Source of the DNA: CAZTQN01 sp964615765
Lineage (GTDB): Bacteria > Planctomycetota > Phycisphaerae > Phycisphaerales > UBA1924
Reading direction: 5' to 3'
Assembly (NCBI GenBank): GCA_964615765.1
Contig: CAZTQN010000001.1
Coordinates: forward strand, 1 to 64,000
Length of the DNA: 64,000 nt
Below are positions 9,101 to 15,259 of this stretch, in pieces. Within the stretch, counting starts at the first letter, position 1. The number at the start of each line of letters is the position of its first letter. Position numbers and translations under genes: made by a program. Below the pieces are notes generated by a model. That model saw nothing but the letters and a program-made list of their open reading frames with translations. It was not told the origin of the DNA and ran no database searches.

Positions 9101-11225
9101 CCACGGTGCCTTTGTGCGGCCGGATCTCGAGCGTGGCGTTCTTGGCAACCAATTCGTCGAGCGAACGCAGGCACTCGATGGCGGCTGGCGATGTGAACTC
9201 GACCGGGCCTGGCCGGAGAATCGGGAGCGGGCGCGGCGCAAAGCCGGTCACTAGGCCGAGCGCGTCTTCGATCCGGACCGAAGGACCACCACGCGCGCTG
9301 AAAATGGCGTCGAGGGCGGTCTGGGTGTTCTTGGCGGGCTTCTTGGCGTTGTCACGCAAGGGTTGCGCGAGCGCTTGAACCGCATCGATGGCCCGCCCGC
9401 CGTCGGCCATCGCCCGCAGGAGTTCCAGCCCCGCTGCCTGCCGCGCCTTGCCGCTTGATAGCAACCGGGCCGCGACTTCGAGCACGCCCGCGTCGGGAAG
9501 CATCATCAGGCGCGTTACCGCACGCGAGCGGACATCGCTGGCGGACCGTTCGATCAGCGCTTCATGTCGGGCAATCTCCGCCGGCGTCGGCGCTTCGGGG
9601 TTGAGTATCGCACCGGCCGCGACTCGGACCTCGCGAGCGGGGTCGCCGAGCAGCGCGATCAGGGCTCCGCGGGCCGTGTCCGACAGCGGCGCCCGCTTGA
9701 GTGGCTTGCCTTCCTCGATGAATATCTGTCGCCGACCGGCGATGAGCCATGTTGCCGCCGCGCGCGAGGTTGCGTTCAGGCGGTCGAGCAGCGCAATCAA
9801 GCGCTCACCCTGCTCAGGACGGCAGTACTGAGTGAGCGTGTACCCGACGTCGGCTGGCGTCAGCTTGCTGCGCGACCACGGAAACACGAGCGGCTTGAAC
9901 GTCTCGCCCTTGCTCGGCAGGCGGGCCATCAGGCGGTGCAGGGCGTCGAACGCCGATGCTTCCACCATGTGCGCATCGGGGGAGTCGACGGTGTTGTCGA
10001 CGTTCTCCGTCGGGTCCCAGGGCCGGTTCATCTGCTCGCGGAACGCCTCCGTCGTGAGCGCCTCCACGGCCCGCGCGGCGACGCGAATGTCGGAATCATC
10101 CAACGCCATCACCGCGTCGGGCAGACGCTCGGGACGGCCGAAGGTTGCTAGCGCGTGCACGCCCACCCAGCGCCGCGCAGGGTCCTTGTCGCCCAGCAAC
10201 GCCGCGGCTTTCTCGGAGGCCGCCTGAGCGTCCTGAGTGGCATCGCACCACAGCGCCAGATACACAGTCTCGGGGTCCTTCCCCCGAATCGCCGTGGCGC
10301 GAGCGGCGGGGTCGTCGAAAAGCGCCAGCGCACGCTCAACAATCGATCGGGCGTGGCCCGTGGACATCGAGTCCCACCGGAAGCCGAACCACACGTCGAT
10401 CGCTCGAACGGTGGCCGCGAAGCGCACCAGGTCCTCCTCCAGAATCAGGCGGAGCAGCCGACGAAACGCGCCGCGCTGCGCGGTGTGAGCCCGCTCAAGG
10501 ATCGACTGGCGGAGGCCCTCCTGCCGCTGCGCCGCCAGCAGCATCTTCTCCATGAACACCCACGCGTCCTCGCGCTGAGTCGCGAGCATCGCCGTGATGA
10601 TGTGGTCGTTCATCACGCCCACTTCGTGCCGCCCAGAGGCCGAGTCCTTCAGGATCTCGAACACGCGGTCGCCTTCCGGACCGGGCTCGTCCATGACCGC
10701 GGCGAGGATGAGCGCCGAGTCCTGAATGCCCGAGTAGTGAAAGTGCCCACCCCAGGCGGCGAGCCACTCCGGGTCAGGGTCCAGGCCGGCGAGTTCGTCG
10801 AACACGCCCGCGAACCAGTCGGCGCGAGCGCGCGCGACGATCCGTGCGTCGCCAGGCGCCCGGAAGGCGCAGGGTTCCCAGGCAGACCGGCGGCAGGTCG
10901 CCTGAGCCAGACTTTCCCACACGCGGGCCATGTGTACGGCGAGCTTCGGGAACAGGCCGGCGAACAGGCGCTCCCGCTCGGCGTCGCTCAACCTCGTGAC
11001 CTTGAACGCCGCTGCCTCGGCGCGGAGCGACTGGGCTTCCGGCGAAAGGTCATCGGTGCGCTGCATGGCTCTCAGCCACGTCGCGGCGCCGGGTACGCCG
11101 CCGAGGGCGACGATCCGAGTGGGCGCCCACTGCGAGTCCTTCAAACGTTCGATTTGGGCCTGTGCGTCTTGTCGTTTGATCACGCCGTACATCCCCGCTT
11201 GTGTATCGGGGACGCGGCCGATCAC
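6159..11225 (-). CDS. Giant DUF4132-family protein
   Basis: 1688 aa. The C-terminal part has the DUF4132 signature (HPLDLLATKRWDAWQRE followed by QPFKQVFREVYIP), known from E. coli MolR/YehI. The last 115 residues, with LGNVAIEG, GRYALHLGSG and FLPFADDDPKTAEVLSKAL, match the small conserved domain that usually closes this family. The N-terminal 650 residues look like HEAT-type helical repeats, for example LGDPAREVRVAAGAIL. The N-terminal WGR domain of MolR is absent. There is no signal or membrane segment, so it is cytoplasmic. The start is fixed by an ATGA overlap with the upstream gene, implying coupled translation. Family function is not established; relatives occur with MoxR AAA ATPase and VWA proteins, which are not in this window. 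Confidence 0.85.
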   Translation of the reverse strand: MIGRVPDTQAGMYGVIKRQDAQAQIERLKDSQWAPTRIVALGGVPGAATWLRAMQRTDDLSPEAQSLRAEAAAFKVTRLSDAERERLFAGLFPKLAVHMARVWESLAQATCRRSAWEPCAFRAPGDARIVARARADWFAGVFDELAGLDPDPEWLAAWGGHFHYSGIQDSALILAAVMDEPGPEGDRVFEILKDSASGRHEVGVMNDHIITAMLATQREDAWVFMEKMLLAAQRQEGLRQSILERAHTAQRGAFRRLLRLILEEDLVRFAATVRAIDVWFGFRWDSMSTGHARSIVERALALFDDPAARATAIRGKDPETVYLALWCDATQDAQAASEKAAALLGDKDPARRWVGVHALATFGRPERLPDAVMALDDSDIRVAARAVEALTTEAFREQMNRPWDPTENVDNTVDSPDAHMVEASAFDALHRLMARLPSKGETFKPLVFPWSRSKLTPADVGYTLTQYCRPEQGERLIALLDRLNATSRAAATWLIAGRRQIFIEEGKPLKRAPLSDTARGALIALLGDPAREVRVAAGAILNPEAPTPAEIARHEALIERSASDVRSRAVTRLMMLPDAGVLEVAARLLSSGKARQAAGLELLRAMADGGRAIDAVQALAQPLRDNAKKPAKNTQTALDAIFSARGGPSVRIEDALGLVTGFAPRPLPILRPGPVEFTSPAAIECLRSLDELVAKNATLEIRPHKGTVDDSGELLGGLTSLWKYTPPGPEDTACPFASILEPWLAGLGVELRDADGLELVRAWAVAVSGHKKAISAGKPGKSAFKLEYAMPVRLLLDWALYLHPPAGASEWMLDQAEAAIARGDLARGNEGGWRDYDTSQAGLSAHGWFRLHQELLSKVRRQQDAGTLERIDGLYRAASAAAALTTKPAADDDEAPRAKFVLNIDAVTTLWEAGRVGDDELLLRLANSRDHWGKQSGEDFRRLCGLRLPHRRRHETLALTPRLEALIERLRARVLEIELARGDAATPATPLANVMDPSGGVDAAVGAMAAFGDFSLVRGFIYNDKSKAATLSLIIRHSRPGPTDTPQAFADAARAAGLSERRLVELALYQPRWAAHVEHALGWAGLEEAVLWLRVHTKEAKDAFRIDEEKEAWEGRAAEFTPIPPESLADGAVDRAWFQRSYKALGPKRWEVLYDAANYASSGTGHSRARLFADAILGEVTEKELTTRVTAKRHQDAARALGLLALKPGDAGRKQVMTRFKVLQEMRRTSRTHGGSMLQASEKRAVEIGMENLAWTAGYPDPLRLQWAMEIEEFGDLAKGAVTVKVGDVSVALAVDEQGAPSLTAMKKGTALKAVPPAVKKDKKVAALQQRLTDLRRQTSRIRVALEQAMCRGDEFTGAEIPTLFGHPLLKSMLSRLVLVGTSKAGGSLIGYPDKGGKTLRQDSGVSEPLRATDSLRIAHPLDLLATKRWDAWQRECFAAERVQPFKQVFREVYIPVGPELHGDNETAPTRSTRYAGQQVQPRQALALFGSRGWVARPEEGVQRTFHRERLTVHVAFEEGFYTPAEIDGLTLAGLMFARPASYVPVPITEVPPRVFSEVMRDLDLVVSVAHRSGVDPEASQSTVELRAALLRETCSLLSLGNVAIEGPRAIIDGELGRYALHLGSGTIHTLPGGTLWIVPVHSQHRGRIFLPFADDDPKTAEVLSKALLLARDAQIQDPAILNQIRAR

Positions 11226-11683
11226 GCCCCCGCCAGAAAGACCAGCCGTATGAACGTCACCCGGCTGTCAGACGTTAGGAAGACGCGCTCGTCGAGGCTT
11301 CTTATCTCACGCCCGTCAATGGCCACAAGATACAAGCCGTCCTCGAAGCCTGCAAGAGCGGTCGCCACGGCTGATTCCGCATCCGGAGCTGGCGGAGACT
11401 CGCGTCCCTCAGGGCTGACGCGGCCCGTGGCCGCCTGGGACTCGATCTGAGCTCGCGACAGCACCCGGTCAAGCCGGCGGGCCTCGCGCCGGGCTTCATA
11501 CGCCGTCACTTCCACGCGCACAATCTTGACAAGAAGGTCGCGAAGCGTCGGCCCGCCGTCGTCGTTGTTGTGATGTCCGCCGCCGTCCACCGGAACAAAG
11601 TCGTCGGGCTCGATCGGGACCGAGAAGTCCGCAAACAGAGGGCGGCGAGAGCCGAGAGCGGTGGCGGAGATCAGCAAGGGCAT
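11222..11683 (-). CDS. Small protein coupled to the DUF4132 gene
   Basis: 153 aa. The N-terminal third holds GGGHHNNDDGG, the middle is a charged helix (AYEARREARRLDRVLSRAQ), and a linker leads to a compact C-terminal segment DGLYLVAIDGREI...SRVTFIRLVFLAGA. The stop overlaps the start of the DUF4132 gene by four bases, so the two are translated in fixed ratio and probably bind each other. The C-terminal pattern of two beta strands, a charged turn and a tail ending Leu-Ala-Gly-Ala resembles the end of ubiquitin-like or MoaD-like beta-grasp proteins, without the final Gly-Gly. I do not assign a function. No clear Shine-Dalgarno precedes the ATG at 11683. Confidence 0.6.
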   Translation of the reverse strand: MPLLISATALGSRRPLFADFSVPIEPDDFVPVDGGGHHNNDDGGPTLRDLLVKIVRVEVTAYEARREARRLDRVLSRAQIESQAATGRVSPEGRESPPAPDAESAVATALAGFEDGLYLVAIDGREIRSLDERVFLTSDSRVTFIRLVFLAGA

Positions 11684-12334
11684 GGATGTTCACAGGGTAC
11701 CCACGACCCATGCTTCGCATATCTCACGCGCGCGGCCGCCTCGCCGCGGGGTTCAACTACGAAGCTAGAGCCGCGGATTCTGATGCGGCTGCTCCCGGTG
11801 CAATCGTCGACTGATCGGTGCAGTGCCACCGACCTTCGCTCGCTGAGAATCGCCGATGCCGCTGCCGATGGCCACTCACAAGTCGCCGCGGCGAGGGCCG
11901 CGCTGGCATCGAGCCGGGCGAATATTGACGCGGCCTGGGCGGGATTCAGTCCCGACAGGTCGTGAACTATGAGGTTGAGCGAGCGGGATGCGCACGCCGC
12001 TTGGGGCTCAAGCAAACCTCAGCGCGTCTGGATACTGCATCCGCGCGATGTCCTGCCCGACGGCGGGGCAGCGATGAGGTCGATCCGACTGTCGGAGGGG
12101 GCTGAGAGGGCGGCGCGAACGCCCTGGGTTCTCTTCGCAGTCGGATGGGGGCGTTGACGGCCTGCTGGCGGAGCCGCTTTCTCAGAAGCCGCGCGTTCGA
12201 CCACGACCAGCACCTGCTCGACGCCCGTGCCGGTGCCGATGCCTGACGACAATCCACGCCCGAGTCCCTCTGCTCCGTCTGCGCTTGCCCCTCCCTCTGG
12301 CGCGAGATTCACGCGTGCGCCGTATCCTCGCGAG
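11684..12334. other. 651-base stretch without a supported gene
   Basis: No ORF here has both a ribosome binding site and typical codon use. A minus-strand ORF at 11671-12015 (114 aa) has irregular third-position use and ends inside the neighbouring gene. The stretch should hold the promoter of the minus-strand DUF4132 unit and that of the plus-strand peptidase pair. A small hairpin, AGGGCG/CGCCCT, is at 12107-12125. I see no clear -35/-10 pair. Confidence 0.4.
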
Positions 12335-13375
12335 ATGTTTCGCGAACTCCCAGTTCTGCTCGCGCTCCTCATCCTCGCCACGATCGCGGGCGGGTGCGCC
12401 TCCGGCCGGAGCACCTCCACGCGCCCCGACTGGGCGATTGCGCTCCACGCCGGTGCCGGCGTCATTGACAAGTCCGCTTCGGACCTGGAGCGTCGCGAGC
12501 ACGTCCGCTCGCTTGAGGCCGCCCTCCGCGCCGGCAGCGAACGCCTGTCCGCCGGCGGCCAGGCCATCGACGCCGTTGAACTCGTAGTCCGCATGCTCGA
12601 GGATGATCCGCGCTTCAACGCCGGGCGCGGCGCAGCGTTCACCGCCGAGGGGCGCCACGAGCTCGACGCGTGCATCATGGACGGCCGCACACTCGCGTGC
12701 GGCGCCGTCGCGGGCGTGACGACCGTGCGCAACCCCGTCTCTCTCGCCCGCCTCGTGATGGAGCGCACCCGCCACGTCTTGCTCGCCCGCGACGGCGCCG
12801 AGGCCTTCGCCGATACCGTCGGCGTCGAGCGTGTGGATAACGCTTGGTTCGACACGCCCAAGCGACGCCAGATGCTCGAGGAGTGGCGGGCCGCGCAGCC
12901 CGTATCGACCACGTCCGCACCGCCTGCCCCACCCACCGCCCGTTTCGGCACCGTCGGCGCCGTCGCGCTCGACCGCGCCGGCAACCTCGCCGCCGCCACC
13001 TCCACCGGCGGCCTCACCGGCAAGCGCTTCGGCCGCGTGGGCGACTCGCCCATCGTCGGCGCCGGCACACTCGCCGACAACGCCTCCTGCGCCGTCAGTT
13101 GCACCGGCACCGGCGAGGAGTTCATCCGCCACTCCGTCGCCCGCGACATCGCAGCCCGCATCAAGTACCTCCGCCGCTCGCCCGAGCAGGCCGCCCGCGA
13201 CCTCGTTTTCAACACGCTCAAACCCGACGACGGCGGCGTGATTGTCCTCCGCGCCGACGGCCGCATCGCCATGGTCTTCAGCAGCGAGGGCATGTTCCGC
13301 GCCGCCGCCGATTCCACCGGCCGCCGCGAAGTCGCCATCTGGGATCAGCGCGAGCCCCTCGAGCCAGCACCGTGA
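12335..13375 (+). CDS. iaaA: Isoaspartyl peptidase / L-asparaginase, exported
   Basis: 346 aa from the ATG at 12335, chosen because it opens a lipoprotein-type signal (MFRELPVLLALLILATIAGG, then Cys21). It is an Ntn-hydrolase of the plant-type asparaginase family: WAIALHAGAGV near the start, NAGRGAAFTAEG, and the autocleavage site FGTVGAVALD, where Thr206 becomes the N-terminal nucleophile of the beta chain. NLAAATSTGG follows. E. coli IaaA has His-Gly-Thr at this site; here it is Phe-Gly-Thr. The family cleaves beta-aspartyl dipeptides and asparagine. The stop overlaps the start of a cyanophycinase gene, so the pair can turn cyanophycin into beta-Asp-Arg and then into Asp and Arg. The signal implies this happens outside the cytoplasm, unlike the E. 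coli enzyme. Confidence 0.88.
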   Translation: MFRELPVLLALLILATIAGGCASGRSTSTRPDWAIALHAGAGVIDKSASDLERREHVRSLEAALRAGSERLSAGGQAIDAVELVVRMLEDDPRFNAGRGAAFTAEGRHELDACIMDGRTLACGAVAGVTTVRNPVSLARLVMERTRHVLLARDGAEAFADTVGVERVDNAWFDTPKRRQMLEEWRAAQPVSTTSAPPAPPTARFGTVGAVALDRAGNLAAATSTGGLTGKRFGRVGDSPIVGAGTLADNASCAVSCTGTGEEFIRHSVARDIAARIKYLRRSPEQAARDLVFNTLKPDDGGVIVLRADGRIAMVFSSEGMFRAAADSTGRREVAIWDQREPLEPAP

Positions 13376-14271
13376 ACACGCGAGCCCCCGCCCGCACCCT
13401 TCCCGTCCTCCTGCTCGGCCTCGTGACGACCGCGACCGGCTGCGCTCAAGCGCCCCGAGCCGCGGCCACCCCCGCCTCCGGCTCCCTCGTCATCGTCGGC
13501 GGCGGCCTCAAGGACGACAACCGCGCCGTCTACGAACGCCTCGTCACCCTCGCAGGCGGCTCCGCCGCACGCATCGGCGTCATCCCCACCGCCAGCGGCG
13601 ACGGCCTTAAGGCTGGTGAGGAGTCCGCCGCCCGCTGGCGCGCCTTCGGTCCCGCCTCCGTCGCCGTCATCCCCCTGACCAAAGACGATGTGGTCGGCGC
13701 CGATGACCCGGCGGTCGCCGCGGCGATCGACGCCTGCACCGGCCTCTGGTTCACCGGGGGCGACCAGTCCCGCATCGTCCAGGTCTTCCGCCCCGCCGCC
13801 CGTGACACCCGCGCCCTCGTCGCCGTGCGCTCCCTCCTCGCCCGCGGCGGCGTCGTCGGCGGCACCAGCGCCGGTGCCGCGATCATGACCGACCCCATGA
13901 TCACCGGTGGCCGCGCGGCTTCCGCTCCCCGCTCGGCCCCGTCCGACCCCGACAACCCCGAGCCCGCGGGCACGCCAACCGGCGGCGTCCGCACCGGCCC
14001 CGGCCTCGGCCTGCTCCCCGTCGGCCTCGTCGATCAGCATTTCCTCGAGCGCAACCGCACCGCCCGCCTGCTCGACGCGCTCGCCACCACCCGCAACCGC
14101 TGGGGCTTCGGCATCAGCGAGAACTCCGCGATGATCGTGGACCTCCGCGCCGGCTGGATCGAAGCCATCGGCCCCGCGGGCGTGATCGTCATCGATTCCA
14201 GCGCCCGCCCGCCCACGGCCTGCATCCTCTCCACCGGCGACCGCGTGCCACTGCCGCGTGACGGACAGTGA
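13372..14271 (+). CDS. cphB: Cyanophycinase, exported (peptidase S51)
   Basis: 299 aa from a GTG at 13372 that overlaps the previous stop by four bases. A lipobox signal ends TTATGC (Cys24). The family hallmarks are present: VIVGGG, the acid-rich FTGGDQSR, the nucleophile elbow GGTSAGAAIM (Ser166) and LLPVGLVDQHFLERNR. Cyanophycinase is a serine-type exopeptidase that releases beta-Asp-Arg from multi-L-arginyl-poly-L-aspartate. The linked isoaspartyl peptidase would finish the breakdown. No cyanophycin synthetase is in the window, so use of external polymer is at least as likely as use of a store. Confidence 0.9.
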   Translation: MNTRAPARTLPVLLLGLVTTATGCAQAPRAAATPASGSLVIVGGGLKDDNRAVYERLVTLAGGSAARIGVIPTASGDGLKAGEESAARWRAFGPASVAVIPLTKDDVVGADDPAVAAAIDACTGLWFTGGDQSRIVQVFRPAARDTRALVAVRSLLARGGVVGGTSAGAAIMTDPMITGGRAASAPRSAPSDPDNPEPAGTPTGGVRTGPGLGLLPVGLVDQHFLERNRTARLLDALATTRNRWGFGISENSAMIVDLRAGWIEAIGPAGVIVIDSSARPPTACILSTGDRVPLPRDGQ

Positions 14272-14402
14272 GACGACGCAGTCAAGCACCGTCACGCCGC
14301 TGGCTCGCACCAGGGTCTTGAGCCCCTCCTCTCAGACGCCCAGTTCACTGGGAGAGCGAGAGCGCGAGAGTTTGGGCTGATCCGGGTGCCGGAGAGGGGG
14401 CG

Positions 14403-14449
14403 TTCGGCGCTAGGCGGATGGCTCTCGGATCGAAACCGAGAGCGCCGAA
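14403..14449. other. Strong hairpin between cyanophycinase and tRNA-Asn
   Basis: GCTCTCGG (14421-14428) pairs perfectly with CCGAGAGC (14436-14443). An outer TTCGGC/GCCGAA (14403-14408 with 14444-14449) closes it around a 12-base bulge. It sits in a 265-base non-coding stretch with further short pairings. It could be a terminator without a U-tract for the cyanophycinase operon, or part of a small RNA. Confidence 0.4.
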
Positions 14450-14503
14450 CCCCGGCCGCAGCGTGCCAACGCGGCCAAACGCTCGGCTCGGGCCTTAAAC
14501 GAC

Positions 14504-14533
14504 AAGGCCCCCGCCAAGTTTGACGGGGGCCTT
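14504..14533 (-). terminator. Terminator hairpin after tRNA-Asn
   Basis: AAGGCCCCCG (14504-14513) pairs with CGGGGGCCTT (14524-14533), ten bases each. It lies 4 bases beyond the tRNA 3' end on the minus strand. The following GTCGTTT is a weak U-tract. Confidence 0.65.
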
Positions 14534-14536
14534 AAA

Positions 14537-14608
14537 CTCCTCCTCTAGGACTCGAACCTAGAACCTAGCGGTTAACAGCCGCTCGCTCTACCATTGAGCT
14601 AAGGAGGA
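14537..14608 (-). tRNA. tRNA-Asn (anticodon GTT)
   Basis: The minus strand folds as a full cloverleaf of 72 bases. The acceptor stem is TCCTCCT/AGGAGGA, the D stem GCTC/GAGC, the anticodon stem AGCGG/CCGCT with loop CTGTTAA, and the T arm CTAGG-TTCGAGT-CCTAG. The anticodon GTT reads AAC and AAU. The discriminator base is G, and CCA is not encoded. Confidence 0.95.
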
Positions 14609-14901
14609 ATGATTCACTTTTCTCGGTCCTGCCCGCCGCTTGTAACGCCGTGCAGAGGCCGAACGGATCGCCCGGTGTCGGTGCACGGGTTGCCCCATTC
14701 ATCGGCACGCGGCGGGCAAGGGTACACGCCGCCGGGCGTCCGTCAAGCCGCTCTGGCCCTCTTCCACGCGCCCGGCCGGTTTCGGGACGGGCTTTTTCCC
14801 TCCGACCCGCATACACTCTCGACCCTGCCCGGCCGACGAGGGTTCCTCCCCGTCGCCCCGGCACTTGTGACCGCCGGCCGCCTTTTTTCAGAGACCTTGC
14901 C

Positions 14902-15126
14902 ATGAAAGACAAGATCCACCCCAAGTACTACCACGCCTGCAAGGTCTACCACAACGGCGAGCTCGTCATGACCTGCGGGGCCACCGTCCCCGAGCTGCAC
15001 GTCGAAGTCTGGTCCGGCTCGCATCCGTTCTTCACCGGCAAGCAGACGTTCGTCGACACCACCGGCCGCGTCGAACGCTTCCAGAAGAAGTTCGGCGGCA
15101 ACTACTTCGCCGGCAAGAAGAAGTAA
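14902..15126 (+). CDS. rpmE: 50S ribosomal protein L31
   Basis: 74 aa. MKDKIHPKYYHACKVYHNGE and SGSHPFFTGKQTFVDTTGRV are typical of L31, a late-joining protein of the large subunit. The zinc-binding Cys pairs of the C+ form are mostly gone: the CxxC before HPF reads WSGS, and only two scattered Cys remain. It is therefore a zinc-independent form. The longer frame from 14650 is ignored because homologues begin at MKDKIHP. A perfect stem-loop follows 7 bases after the stop. Confidence 0.93.
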   Translation: MKDKIHPKYYHACKVYHNGELVMTCGATVPELHVEVWSGSHPFFTGKQTFVDTTGRVERFQKKFGGNYFAGKKK

Positions 15127-15132
15127 CACGGC

Positions 15133-15155
15133 CTGGCCCGAAACCCTCGGGCCAG
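15133..15155. terminator. Stem-loop between convergent rpmE and trehalose gene
   Basis: CTGGCCCGA (15133-15141) pairs perfectly with TCGGGCCAG (15147-15155) around a five-base loop. There is no T-run, so it may act as a weak terminator or a 3'-end stabiliser for rpmE. Confidence 0.55.
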
Positions 15156-15259
15156 CACGCTCACGCGTCAATCACCGTCCTCGCACGCCGCGGCGTGCGG
15201 CTGTGTCATGGCCCGTTCGCGCTTCCGCAGCCTGCGCCGCGTCCGCACCCACGCTCCGC

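Noticed and set aside
11671..12015. 114-aa minus-strand ORF upstream of the small DUF4132 partner
   Set aside because: Third-position use is not like the genes around it, there is no ribosome site, and it ends inside the next gene.
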